Source: Marinobacterium_D sp050908845 (lineage in GTDB: Bacteria > Pseudomonadota > Gammaproteobacteria > Pseudomonadales > Balneatricaceae). Taken from it: DNA of 64,000 bases. The stretch covers positions 2,046,001 through 2,110,000 of the forward strand of contig NZ_CP194171.1 of NCBI RefSeq assembly GCF_050908845.1, given 5' to 3'. Positions 41,701-50,759 of this stretch are shown here, in pieces. How positions within the stretch are numbered: position 1 is the stretch's first letter; the number at the start of each line of letters is the position of its first letter. The notes beneath the pieces were generated by a model, which was not told the origin of the DNA, did no database searches, and saw only the letters and a program-made list of their open reading frames with translations. Made by a program: the position numbers and the translations under genes.

Positions 41701-42707
41701 TAGAGATACCGGGTCCGTTCGTTGAGTGTCTGCAGCGAGTCTTCGGTGAAGAGTAAGAGGAGTTTGCTGCTGATGTCGTAACCTTCCAGCCGGTAACCGA
41801 CCTCGATGGACAGTGAAGTCCTGACCTCTTTCAGGTGAGCGGCCGATGGCATGTGATAGTGTGTGCCGAGAATGACCGGCGGGCTCTGGCTGAAGCGTAC
41901 GTCCAGTTGATCGCCGAGTGATACCAGGTAGGCGCTGATCAGCACATTGGCGACACTCATCAGCATTTCACGTCTCAGTGAAGGTGTGGGCTCCTCGTTG
42001 ACCTGCATCAGCCGGGACATGTCTTCAAGACTGTGCCGGTCGAATGTCAGGATCGCCTCGCCCGCAATACCGGGGCCGAGGAAGCCCTGGCACAGCGTTT
42101 CCGTGCGCCTGCTGTCGATGCGCAGATCGTCGAGCATCTCAGCGATCTCCTCGCCATCGATCAGTCTCACCCGTGGCACCGGAATCTCAATGAATGCACC
42201 CTGGAGTCGGGCCAGTTTCTCGGCGGCCTGACCCATGGCGACATTTGAAAGCTCCTGGTAGTAATCCTGCAGCGCCAGCGTCTCGCCGGAGAGGTTGGCC
42301 GGCCGGGTCTCTGTCTCTTCCGGGAGCTCTTCCAGCTCATTCAGTATGCCGTAGGCGGCCAGGGCGTCATGCAGGTTTTGGGTGTTGATCGGCTTGCGGA
42401 TGAAACCGATGGCGCCGAGGGCCATGACCCTTTTTCGGGCTTCTTCCTGTATATCGCCGGAGACCACCACCACCAGGCCGGGCAGGTCTTGAGAGCGGAT
42501 ACGTTCGAGACACTGGTAGCCGTCCATGATCGGCATGTTCAGATCGAGAAACAGCAGGTGGCCCTTGCCGGCACGGACCGCCTCAAGCGCTTCAAGTCCA
42601 TGGGAGACCTGGGTGATGTCCAGGTTCCAGGGCGACAGCGCGCGTATCATCTGTTTACGCGCCAGCGGGGAATCATCACAGATTACGACGGGAATGGGGG
42701 CGCTCAC
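41700..42707 (-). CDS. Response regulator with CheC-like output domain
   Basis: 335-residue protein. The receiver domain (about 1-120) has the acidic pair CDDSP, phosphoacceptor Asp in LLFLDLNMPIMDGY and Lys in FIRKPINTQNL. The output part (about 150-330) has two CheC/CheX-type helices (YYQELSNVAMGQAAEKLARL and SLRREMLMSVANVLISAYLV), suggesting a phosphatase for CheY-like receivers or an adaptor. Coupled to the diguanylate cyclase downstream; together they would link phosphotransfer to c-di-GMP. It starts 135 bases after rnfE, so it may have its own promoter. Confidence 0.88.
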   Translation of the reverse strand: MSAPIPVVICDDSPLARKQMIRALSPWNLDITQVSHGLEALEAVRAGKGHLLFLDLNMPIMDGYQCLERIRSQDLPGLVVVVSGDIQEEARKRVMALGAIGFIRKPINTQNLHDALAAYGILNELEELPEETETRPANLSGETLALQDYYQELSNVAMGQAAEKLARLQGAFIEIPVPRVRLIDGEEIAEMLDDLRIDSRRTETLCQGFLGPGIAGEAILTFDRHSLEDMSRLMQVNEEPTPSLRREMLMSVANVLISAYLVSLGDQLDVRFSQSPPVILGTHYHMPSAAHLKEVRTSLSIEVGYRLEGYDISSKLLLLFTEDSLQTLNERTRYL

Positions 42708-42842
42708 CGGAACTCCTCAAAGTGTGGAAGATCTGAAATCAGATCACACAGCGCCCCATTGATAGCTCAGAAAGCGTGGCTTTTCCGAGACGCTACGCTA
42801 GCTGTTAAGTATTTGAGTCGATTATCACTCAAGGGTCAACTG

Positions 42843-43550
42843 TTAGCCGGTGACGCGTACGCGCTTGGTGCCGGGTTCGCTGCTTTCTGGTTTCGCGGCT
42901 GGCTTCCGGCGCTTCTCCAGTCGTGCATCGATCACGTTTTTCAAAGCGATGAGCAGGCCAAGGCCCACGAAGGCACCGGGGGGCAGGATGGCAAACAGGA
43001 AGCCGTCGTAGTTCTCCGCCAGGGTGAGCGTCCAGGAGCGTGCACTTTCACCAAACAGCAGGTGCATATTGGCGAAAATTGCGCCGGTGCCCAGTACCTC
43101 GCGGATTCCGCCCAGCAATACCAGTACCGCGGTGAAACCGGTGCTCATCATGAAGCCGTCCACAACCGAAGCCGAAACCGGGTTCTTGGCAGCAAAGGCA
43201 TCGGCGCGGCCCATGATCACGCAGTTGGTAACGATCAGCGGAATAAAGATACCCAGGATCAGGTAGAGCTCGTAGGTGAACGCCTGCATCAACAGTTCGA
43301 TGGCGGTGACGAACGAGGCGATAATCATGACGAAAATCGGCAGGCGCACGGTTTCCGGAACCAGGCGGCGAAACAGGGAAACGGTGAGGTTGGAGCTGGT
43401 CAGAACCAGCGTGCTGGCTACGCCCAGGCCGATGGCGTTGACTACTGAACTGGTGACCGCCAGCAGCGGGCAGAGTCCGAGCAGCTGTACCAGTGCGGGG
43501 TTGTTGTGCCAGAGGCCATTCAACGTGATTTTGCGATAATCGACGCTCAT
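42843..43550 (-). CDS. rnfE: Electron transport complex subunit RnfE/RsxE
   Basis: 235-residue integral membrane subunit of the Rnf complex, with six membrane segments. NNPALVQLLGLCPLLAVTSSV near the N terminus contains the conserved Cys of RnfA/RnfE that binds a membrane iron centre; MGRADAFAAKNPV and PPGAFVGLGLLIA are family motifs. Its start overlaps the rnfG stop by four bases. Confidence 0.95.
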   Translation of the reverse strand: MSVDYRKITLNGLWHNNPALVQLLGLCPLLAVTSSVVNAIGLGVASTLVLTSSNLTVSLFRRLVPETVRLPIFVMIIASFVTAIELLMQAFTYELYLILGIFIPLIVTNCVIMGRADAFAAKNPVSASVVDGFMMSTGFTAVLVLLGGIREVLGTGAIFANMHLLFGESARSWTLTLAENYDGFLFAILPPGAFVGLGLLIALKNVIDARLEKRRKPAAKPESSEPGTKRVRVTG

Positions 43551-44203
43551 GATGCGTTGCTCCCTTCTTGGCCGGCGGAATCGGTGGCCGGTGTGAGCAG
43601 TCGTGCCCTGTGAGCACGGAAATACTGTATGGCGCGCCCGGTGGCGTTGACCACGGCCCGCGGTGTGATGGTGGCGCCGGTAAACTGGTCGAACTGGCCG
43701 CCATCCTTTGCAACCGCCCAGCTGTCATCGCCAGGACCGCTCTGGGTCTTGCCGACAAAGCCTTGCAGCCAGCTGGATTTCGACGGCTCGATCTTGTCAC
43801 CAAGCCCCGGAGTCTCCTTGTGTGACAGCACGCGCACACCGGCGACGGTGTCATCGCGGTTGATCCCTACCAGCAGGTGAATGTCGCCGCTGTAACCGTC
43901 CGGCGCGACCACCGGCATAATCACGGTCTGCACCTGGCCATCGACAATTGCCTGCCAGGCGACCCTGGGTGCGCTCAGATCCAGCTCCGGCGCGTCGAAG
44001 CGGATGCGGTGTTCGTGCAGTTCGTTATCCACGGAGCGCGGCACGATCTCGTACAGTGCTTTCGCTTCGGCTTTCTCGATGTTCTCGGCGATGCGCGCAC
44101 TGGTGGCGACCTGGGTTACGGCAATAACGCCGGCGGTGACCACGGCGAATACGCCGATCCCCAGAGTGCTGCGACGAAGGGCGGCAAACATCTCTGTCAT
44201 CAT
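43547..44203 (-). CDS. rnfG: Electron transport complex subunit RnfG/RsxG
   Basis: 218-residue subunit with one N-terminal membrane helix (STLGIGVFAVVTAGVIAVT) and a periplasmic FMN-binding domain. FMN is attached through phosphoester to Thr in QFTGATITPRAV. HKETPGLGDKIE and DGYSGDIHLLVGI are typical. Overlaps rnfD and rnfE by four bases on each side. Confidence 0.95.
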   Translation of the reverse strand: MMTEMFAALRRSTLGIGVFAVVTAGVIAVTQVATSARIAENIEKAEAKALYEIVPRSVDNELHEHRIRFDAPELDLSAPRVAWQAIVDGQVQTVIMPVVAPDGYSGDIHLLVGINRDDTVAGVRVLSHKETPGLGDKIEPSKSSWLQGFVGKTQSGPGDDSWAVAKDGGQFDQFTGATITPRAVVNATGRAIQYFRAHRARLLTPATDSAGQEGSNAS

Positions 44204-45258
44204 TGGTTCTTTCCTTTCACGCCGCGATTGGCGCGTTTGTGGCCGTAGGTGCGTGGCTGGGTGTACTGATCGATAAACGGCGCGCAGAGGTTAAGCAACA
44301 GTACCGAGAAGGCCACTGCGTCCGGATAGTTGCCCCAGGTGCGGATGATGTAGATCAGGACGCCGATCAGCGCGCCATAGATGATCTTGCCGCGGTTGCT
44401 GGTGGCCGACGATACCGGGTCGGTGACGATGAAGAACGCACCCAGCATGGTGGCACCTACACCCAGATGAACGATGGGGCTGACGTAATTGTCCGGGTCG
44501 AAGCCGTAGAACATGCTTGCCATCAGGAACAGGGCGATCAGCATCGACAGCGGTGCGTGCCAGGTGAAGATCTTGCGTGACAGCAGGAAGATGCCACCCA
44601 TGAACCAGGCCGCGCTGATCGCGTACCAGGCGGCGACGCCGTTCATCAGTACGTCGGACTGGCGCCAGAGCTCTTCGGTGGTCAGGCCCGCGCGGTGCTT
44701 GAGCACGTCAAGCGGGGTGGCACCGGTAAAGGAGTCGTACCACTGCTGCTCCACGCTGCCGAAAATGACCTGCAGGGTGTCCAGGAAGCCTGCAACATGC
44801 CAGCCTTCACCCGCCTGGGTGATCGGTGCAGTCCAGCGGGTCATCTCCACCGGGAAGGAGACCAGCAGCAGGGCGTAGGCGACCATGGCCGGGTTGAACG
44901 GGTTGTTTCCCAGCCCGCCATAGAGCTGCTTGGCGATAACGATGGCAAAGAACACACCGGTGGCGGTAACCCACCAGGCCGAGAACGGCGGAATCGCCAC
45001 GGCGATCAGCACGGCGGTGACCAGGGCGCTGCCATCGGACAGGAAGAAGCCCAGCGGGCGCTTGCGCAGCTTCAGCATGGCAGCCTCGAAAGCGAGCGCC
45101 AGTACCGAGGCGAGGATGATCTGGATCAGCGTGCCCCAGCCGAAAAACACCGTCATCGCCAGGATGCCGGGCAGGGTGGCCAGCAGCACCAGACGCATCA
45201 CATTGGCGGTGCTGTTGGCTTTGGATACGTGGGGCGAACTCAGGTGTATCAGTGCCAT
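44200..45258 (-). CDS. rnfD: Electron transport complex subunit RnfD/RsxD
   Basis: 352-residue membrane subunit with about nine membrane segments. Covalent FMN is expected on the Thr in DSFTGATPLDVLK; GGLGNNPFNPAMVAYA and DPVSSATSNRGKIIYG are family signatures. It lies 24 bases after rnfC. Confidence 0.95.
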   Translation of the reverse strand: MALIHLSSPHVSKANSTANVMRLVLLATLPGILAMTVFFGWGTLIQIILASVLALAFEAAMLKLRKRPLGFFLSDGSALVTAVLIAVAIPPFSAWWVTATGVFFAIVIAKQLYGGLGNNPFNPAMVAYALLLVSFPVEMTRWTAPITQAGEGWHVAGFLDTLQVIFGSVEQQWYDSFTGATPLDVLKHRAGLTTEELWRQSDVLMNGVAAWYAISAAWFMGGIFLLSRKIFTWHAPLSMLIALFLMASMFYGFDPDNYVSPIVHLGVGATMLGAFFIVTDPVSSATSNRGKIIYGALIGVLIYIIRTWGNYPDAVAFSVLLLNLCAPFIDQYTQPRTYGHKRANRGVKGKNQ

Positions 45259-45282
45259 CGGTCAACATTCCTGTGGCAGAAG

Positions 45283-47619
45283 TTAGTCATACTGGCTCAG
45301 TGTCTTGTGCAGCTCGTCCGATTTGGCTTTCGCAGCGACCAGCTCCTGTTCGATCTGCTCGCGCTCCGCGTCGGCTTCGGCCTTTTTCAGTGCGCGCTCG
45401 CCCTTGGTGATGGCGGCCTTGGCCATCGCCGCATCGATACGCAGCTGCTTCAGGTCGATACCGGCCTGGGCGGCGGCGTCCATCTTGGCTTTTTCCACCT
45501 TGTTGAACGCCTCGGTGGCCTCGTCGAACCGTTTTTTCAGTTCGTCGACCTCTGTCTGAAGTTGCGCTCGCTGGTCGTCAGACTCGGCGGTCTCCAGCGC
45601 AGTTTCGGCCTTCTTCAGCTTGGTACGCATGATCGATACCTGCTGTTTCAGCGCCTTGGCGTCGAGCTGGGGCTCTGCAGCTGCGGCCTCCGGTTTGGCG
45701 CTGGTATCAGATGGCTTGTCAGTTTTCTGCGCTGCCTCGAACGCCTGCTGGGCCTCCTCGGCCTTTTTCTCCAGCGTCTCGACAGTAGCGCGCAGCTTGT
45801 CGATGCCGTCCAGTCCCTTGTCCTCCGCGCTCTTCAGTGCGTCCTGCGCCTTTTTCAGCTTGGTGCGGGCCACGGCGGAGGCGACCTTGAGCTGTTTCAG
45901 GGCGCTGTCATCACCGCCTTCGCTGGGCGCCGGGGCACCGGCATCCAGGGCTTTTTCTGCGGCTTCCGCCTTGCTGCGGGCATCGGTGAGTGCCTGCTCC
46001 AGTTCGGCCAGGTTTTCGCCGTTGCCAGCGGCGGCTTCGTCGTAAGCTTTTTGTGCCTTTTTCAGCTTGGTGCGCGCCACGGCAGCCGCGGTTTTCAGCT
46101 GCTTGATATCGGGGGCGGCGGCTTCGGCTTTGCCCTCGGCGGGCTTGCTGGCCGCGGCCTTGCGTGCCTCCTGGGCTCTGGCCGCTTCGGCAGCCCGTGC
46201 CTTGCGCTTGGCTTCCTTCTCGGCGGCTTCCCGATCAAGTCGGGCCTGGCGGGCTTCAAAGCGCTCACGGGCGTGGTCTGCTTTCTGCTGTTCGCGCTGC
46301 TCGGTGCGGATCTCCGACTTGGCGAACCGGTAGTACTGCACCAGCGGGATGTTGCTCGGGCAGACGTAGGCGCAGGCGCCGCACTCGATGCAGTCAAACA
46401 GGTTGTGGTGACTGGCCTTGTCGAACTCGCGCCCCTTGGCGAACCAGTAAAGCTGCTGGGGCAGCAGGTCGGCGGGGCAGGCCTGTTCACACATGCCGCA
46501 GCGGATGCAGGCCTGGGCCGGCGGCGCTGGCGGCATTTCCTGTGCGGTGGCGGCGATCAGGCAGTTGGTCGTTTTGATGACCGGGATGCGGTCGTTATCG
46601 ACGGTGACACCCATCATCGGTCCGCCCATTACCAGCCGCGACAGCGCTCCGGGGCGCAGGTCGCAGGCTTCCAGCAGGCTGCTGAACGGGGTGCCAAGCA
46701 GCACCTCCAGGTTTTTCGGGTGCTGTACGGCATCGCCGGTGACGGTGACGATACGGGAGATCAGCGGCTCGCCCTTGTGCACGGCTTTATAGACGGCGGC
46801 CGTTGTACCGACGTTCTGGCAGACGATACCGATATCCGCCGGGATTCTGCCGGCCGGTACTTCGATATCGGTGAGCAGCTTGATCAACTGGCGCTCGCCG
46901 CCCGACGGGTACTTGGTTGGTACCACGACAATGTCGATGTTCAGGCCGCAGTGCTTGACCGCCGCTTGCAGCGCATGGATCGCGTTGGGCTTGTTGTCCT
47001 CGATACCGATGAGGATGTGGCTCGGACGCAGCAGATGCGCGATCACCTCGATGCCGCCGATGATCTCGTGGGGCCGCTCGCGCATCAGCATATCGTCAGC
47101 GGTGATATAGGGTTCGCACTCCGCCGCATTGATGATCAGGGTGTTGACGATATGGTCTTCGCTCAGATGTAGCTTCACGTCGGTGGGGAAGCCGGCACCG
47201 CCAAGCCCCGAGATGCCGCTGCGGCGGATATGTTCAATCAGCTCGGTGCGTTCAATCGCCTTGTAATCGGCGATGCCCTGGTGTTCGACCCAGCGCTCCT
47301 CGCCGTCCGGTTCGATCACGATGCAGTCGCCGCTGAGGCCGGAGGCATGGGGGATCGGGTAGTGCGCGATATCCACCACCTTGCCGGAGGTGGGCGCGTG
47401 CACGGCGGCGCTGATGCGACCTATGGGTTCTGCGATCAGCTGTCCCTTGAGTACCAGGTCGCCAACGCTGACGAGCGGGTCTGCCGGGCCACCGATATGC
47501 TGCTGCATCGGTATTACCAGCTGTGCCGGCAGTGGTGCCTTGCCGATCGGCGCACGGGTGGACTGCTTTTTGTTTTCAGGCGGATGGATGCCGCCATGAA
47601 AGCTAAATACCTTCGACAT
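45283..47619 (-). CDS. rnfC: Electron transport complex subunit RnfC/RsxC with long repeat tail
   Basis: NADH/flavin and Fe-S subunit of Rnf; 778 residues. Start at 47619 gives the standard MSKVFSFHGGIHPPENK and overlaps the rnfB stop by one base; an open frame extends 26 codons upstream. A soluble NADH-dehydrogenase-51K-like region (GLGGAGFPTDVKL, IIVTGDAVQHPKN) is followed by two 4Fe-4S motifs (CIRCGMCEQACP and CIECGACAYVCP). The last 320 or so residues are a Lys/Ala/Glu-rich coiled-coil tail with at least four spaced repeats of the type VARTKLKKAQ (VARTKLKKAQKAY, VARTKLKKAQDAL, IMRTKLKKAETAL). E. coli RsxC has a comparable but different Ala-rich tail; its role is unknown. Confidence 0.95.
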   Translation of the reverse strand: MSKVFSFHGGIHPPENKKQSTRAPIGKAPLPAQLVIPMQQHIGGPADPLVSVGDLVLKGQLIAEPIGRISAAVHAPTSGKVVDIAHYPIPHASGLSGDCIVIEPDGEERWVEHQGIADYKAIERTELIEHIRRSGISGLGGAGFPTDVKLHLSEDHIVNTLIINAAECEPYITADDMLMRERPHEIIGGIEVIAHLLRPSHILIGIEDNKPNAIHALQAAVKHCGLNIDIVVVPTKYPSGGERQLIKLLTDIEVPAGRIPADIGIVCQNVGTTAAVYKAVHKGEPLISRIVTVTGDAVQHPKNLEVLLGTPFSSLLEACDLRPGALSRLVMGGPMMGVTVDNDRIPVIKTTNCLIAATAQEMPPAPPAQACIRCGMCEQACPADLLPQQLYWFAKGREFDKASHHNLFDCIECGACAYVCPSNIPLVQYYRFAKSEIRTEQREQQKADHARERFEARQARLDREAAEKEAKRKARAAEAARAQEARKAAASKPAEGKAEAAAPDIKQLKTAAAVARTKLKKAQKAYDEAAAGNGENLAELEQALTDARSKAEAAEKALDAGAPAPSEGGDDSALKQLKVASAVARTKLKKAQDALKSAEDKGLDGIDKLRATVETLEKKAEEAQQAFEAAQKTDKPSDTSAKPEAAAAEPQLDAKALKQQVSIMRTKLKKAETALETAESDDQRAQLQTEVDELKKRFDEATEAFNKVEKAKMDAAAQAGIDLKQLRIDAAMAKAAITKGERALKKAEADAEREQIEQELVAAKAKSDELHKTLSQYD

Positions 47620-48215
47620 TAATGCGCCTCCGAAGCGGCCAGGCCGCGGCCACGGTCGGTGGCGATCAGGTCCATGGGGCTCGGCGGTTCCGGCCATTTC
47701 CAGGTATTCGGCGTGGTTTCAATCGGGATCATGTCGATACAGTCAACCGGGCAGGGCTCGACGCAGAGGTCGCAGCCGGTACATTCGCTGGTGATAACGG
47801 TGTGCATCTGCTTGGCGGCGCCAAGAATCGCATCCACCGGGCAGGCCTGGATGCACTTGGTGCAGCCGATGCACTCGTCTTCGCGGATGAAGGCAACGGA
47901 TTTCGGTTTTTCCTCACCGTGCTCGGAATCCAGAGGCACCGCCTCCACGTCGAGCAGGTCGGCCAGTGCCTCGATGGTGCTCTGGCCGCCCGGCGGGCAT
48001 TTGTTGATCGCGTCGCCGTTGGCGATCGCTTCGGCGTAGGGGCGGCAACCCGGATAGCCGCACTGACCGCACTGGGTCTGCGGCAGGATGGCGTCGATCT
48101 GGTCGACGATGGGGTTACCCTCAACCTTGAAGCGCACCGAGGCGTAGCCGAGCAGGGCGCCAAACACCACGGCGAGTATTAACAGGACAATAATAGCTGT
48201 CAGTACGGTACCCAT
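47619..48215 (-). CDS. rnfB: Electron transport complex subunit RnfB/RsxB
   Basis: 198-residue ferredoxin subunit. An N-terminal membrane helix (LTAIIVLLILAVVFGALLGYA) precedes a 4Fe-4S domain with CGQCGYPGCRPYAEAI and two bacterial-type clusters, CIGCTKCIQACPVDAI and CTGCDLCVEPCPVDCI. It passes electrons between RnfC and the membrane subunits. Stop overlaps the rnfC start by one base. Confidence 0.96.
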   Translation of the reverse strand: MGTVLTAIIVLLILAVVFGALLGYASVRFKVEGNPIVDQIDAILPQTQCGQCGYPGCRPYAEAIANGDAINKCPPGGQSTIEALADLLDVEAVPLDSEHGEEKPKSVAFIREDECIGCTKCIQACPVDAILGAAKQMHTVITSECTGCDLCVEPCPVDCIDMIPIETTPNTWKWPEPPSPMDLIATDRGRGLAASEAH

Positions 48216-48224
48216 GATTACTCC

Positions 48225-48806
48225 TTAGAACCGTACCAGACCGGTGAAGCCCATAAACGCCAGCGACATCAGGCCGGCGGTGACCATGCCGATCGCCGCG
48301 CCACGAAACGGCACCGGGACATCAGCCACGGCCACGCGCTCGCGGATCGCGGAAAACAGCACCAGTGCCAGGGAGAAACCCACAGCCGCGCCGAAACCGT
48401 AAGCGATCGATTCGAAGAAGTCGTTCTGCTTCTTGATGTTGAGCAGTGCCACACCGAGTACCGCACAGTTGGTGGTGATCAGCGGCAGGAAGATACCCAG
48501 CAGCTTGTAGAGCAGCGGGCTGGTTTTGTGCACCACCATTTCGGTGAACTGGACCACCACGGCGATCACCAGGATAAAGGAGATCGTCTGCAGGAAAGTC
48601 AGATCGAACGGCTTGAGCAGATAGGTGTAGACCAGATAGCTGCAAACCGATGACAGGGTCAGTACGAAGGTGGTGGCCAACGACATGCCCATCGCCGTTT
48701 CCAGCTTGTTGGACACACCCATAAACGGGCAGAGTCCGAGAAACTGGACGAGGACGAAGTTGTTGACCAGAACGGTGCTGATCAGTATGAGCAGGAAGTC
48801 TGTCAT
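48225..48806 (-). CDS. rnfA: Electron transport complex subunit RnfA/RsxA
   Basis: 193-residue membrane subunit with six hydrophobic segments, homologous to RnfE. NNFVLVQFLGLCPFMGVSNKL carries the conserved Cys. First gene of rnfABCDGE; in E. coli this complex keeps SoxR reduced, and in diazotrophs a paralogous complex feeds electrons to nitrogenase. A possible -10 (TAAAAT on the minus strand, 48871-48876) lies upstream. Confidence 0.95.
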   Translation of the reverse strand: MTDFLLILISTVLVNNFVLVQFLGLCPFMGVSNKLETAMGMSLATTFVLTLSSVCSYLVYTYLLKPFDLTFLQTISFILVIAVVVQFTEMVVHKTSPLLYKLLGIFLPLITTNCAVLGVALLNIKKQNDFFESIAYGFGAAVGFSLALVLFSAIRERVAVADVPVPFRGAAIGMVTAGLMSLAFMGFTGLVRF

Positions 48807-48946
48807 AACGACTGTCGTTACCTTGTGATGGCGGCACGGGGCCGCCGAAAAAAATCAGAAGCCCGTGATTTTACCTGAATTGGAGAAACCGGTGTACAGT
48901 GCACGATACATCGGGCCTGGACACCGGTTCTGCATTACCGGTCTGG

Positions 48947-48985
48947 CAGAGCACCCGCGCCCTTCGGGCGGGTCGGGTGTCTCTG
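48947..48985 (-). terminator. Long hairpin after cysN
   Basis: CAGAG and CACCC (48947-48956) pair with GGGTG and CTCTG (48975-48985, one bulged base), with an inner GC stem. It sits 16 bases after the cysN stop but has no T-run, so it may be a factor-dependent stop or a 3' stabiliser. Confidence 0.45.
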
Positions 48986-49000
48986 TCTCCGCTACCGCGG

Positions 49001-50692
49001 TTAGATCAATTCCGCCTGGGCCAGGGCCTGAGTCAGGGTTTCGACCTGGTTGGCGATATTGGCGTTGGCATCAAGCTGCAGCGCTACGTTACCGGTGTAG
49101 GCGACACGGAAGGCGTTGTCCACGTTAGCCGGGGTCAACACGATAAATCCGTTCTGCTCAAGCAGGGTCGCGGTTGCTGCCAGGTCGCTGCCCGCGGGCT
49201 GGTTGCCGGCCTCAACGACAAGCGGCATGCGGCCGCGTTCGAACAGGCGTTTCTCCAGGGTGTAGAGCAGGGCCAGGGTGTTTTCACCGGCGTCGATGCT
49301 GACAACCGCTGCTTTCTGGCCAAAACGACGTGCGCGATCGTCTGCGGAGACGGCTGACGCGGCGTAGATGGAGTCGTCCTCCAGGGCCAGGGAATCACCG
49401 ATGATCATGCCGGCGGCGACGGTGGCGTTGCTGAGACGGTCAACGATGATAAAGGAGCCGGTGCCGGCGTGGCTCTGGTAGTCATCCGCGACCAGTTCCC
49501 GTTCAACGTTGATCTCGACACGGGCGATCTCGTTAAGACCCAGCGTAGCGGCCGGGGAGTGCTCCAGTGTGTTGACGTCGATACGGTGACGGATGGCGGT
49601 GATGCTGCCGGCGGTACGGGAGGTAGCCAGCTTGATATCGTAGCTGCGGCCCGGTACCAGCTCCTGTTCGGTCATCCAGACCAGGTTGGCGTCAAAGCGA
49701 CGGGTGGCGTCAGGCACGCTGTGGGCGTTGACGATCAGGTCGCCGCGGGACACGTCGATCTCGTCTTCCAGGGTCAGCGTTACGGACATGGGCGGGAACG
49801 CCTCGTCCAGTTCGCCATCGAAGGTGACGATCGACTTGACCCGGCTGGTCTTGCCGGACGGCAGTACGGTGATCTCGTCTCCCGGGCGCACGATGCCGGA
49901 AGTCAGGGTACCGCAGTAGCCACGGAAGTTCAGGTTGGGACGGTTAACGTACTGAACCGGGAAGCGCAGCGCCTGCTTGTTGAACTCCTTGGCGATCTCA
50001 ACGTTTTCCAGCTGGGTCATCAGCGGCTCGCCGTCAAACCAGGGCGTGCTCTCGGAGCGGTTGACCACGTTGTCACCCTTGAGCGCCGAGATCGGTGCGA
50101 ACTGGATGTCCGGCAGGTTCAGCTGCTCGGCAAACGCCAGGTAGTCACGTTTGATCTCTTCGTAACGCTCTTCGCTGAAGTCCACCAGGTCCATCTTGTT
50201 GATGGCAACGATGGTGTGCTTGATACCCAGCAGCGAGACGATAAAGCTGTGGCGGCGGGTCTGAACCTGAACGCCGTGACGGGCGTCGATCAGAATGATC
50301 GCCAGGTCGCAGGTGGAGGCGCCGGTGGCCATGTTACGGGTGTACTGCTCGTGTCCCGGGGTATCGGCGATGATGAACTTGCGCTTGGCGGTGGAGAAAT
50401 AGCGGTAGGCCACGTCGATGGTGATGCCCTGCTCACGCTCCGCCTGCAGGCCGTCGACCAGCAGCGCCAGGTCGATCTCTTCGCCGGTGGTGCCGACTTT
50501 CTTGCTGTCGGACTGGATCGCGGCCAGCTGATCTTCGTAGATCATCTTGGAGTCGTGCAGCAGGCGGCCGATCAGGGTGGACTTGCCGTCGTCAACGCTG
50601 CCGCAGGTAAGGAAGCGCAGCAGCTCCTTGTTCTCGTGCTGGTGCAGGTACGCTTCGATATCGTCGGCGATCAGTTCAGATTGGTGGCTCAT
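49001..50692 (-). CDS. cysN: Sulfate adenylyltransferase subunit 1 with degenerate APS-kinase-like tail
   Basis: GTP-driven subunit of ATP sulfurylase; 563 residues, about 90 longer than E. coli CysN. Start at 50692 gives MSHQSELIADDIEAYL; an open frame continues upstream across the cysD stop but is not normal. GTPase motifs are GSVDDGKST, DTPGHEQY and NKMD, followed by two beta-barrel domains. The last 112 residues (from about 452) align with the APS kinase CysC found in fused CysNC: RFGQKAAVV, LEKRLFERGR and NGFIVLTPANV match, but the kinase P-loop GLSGSGKST is replaced by SIDAGENTLAL, and the domain is cut to about half length. So adenylylation is likely intact and kinase activity lost. 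Confidence 0.93.
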   Translation of the reverse strand: MSHQSELIADDIEAYLHQHENKELLRFLTCGSVDDGKSTLIGRLLHDSKMIYEDQLAAIQSDSKKVGTTGEEIDLALLVDGLQAEREQGITIDVAYRYFSTAKRKFIIADTPGHEQYTRNMATGASTCDLAIILIDARHGVQVQTRRHSFIVSLLGIKHTIVAINKMDLVDFSEERYEEIKRDYLAFAEQLNLPDIQFAPISALKGDNVVNRSESTPWFDGEPLMTQLENVEIAKEFNKQALRFPVQYVNRPNLNFRGYCGTLTSGIVRPGDEITVLPSGKTSRVKSIVTFDGELDEAFPPMSVTLTLEDEIDVSRGDLIVNAHSVPDATRRFDANLVWMTEQELVPGRSYDIKLATSRTAGSITAIRHRIDVNTLEHSPAATLGLNEIARVEINVERELVADDYQSHAGTGSFIIVDRLSNATVAAGMIIGDSLALEDDSIYAASAVSADDRARRFGQKAAVVSIDAGENTLALLYTLEKRLFERGRMPLVVEAGNQPAGSDLAATATLLEQNGFIVLTPANVDNAFRVAYTGNVALQLDANANIANQVETLTQALAQAELI

Positions 50693-50759
50693 AACAATAT
50701 TTACTCGTTCGAAATCTGTAGCTGGAGATTGGTGTACTTCGATCAACCCGGGTTGGGGA

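Noticed and set aside
48888..48942. Three ACCGGT hexamers in 55 bases upstream of rnfA
   Set aside because: A common 6-mer in GC-rich DNA, with irregular spacing and no link to a known regulator.
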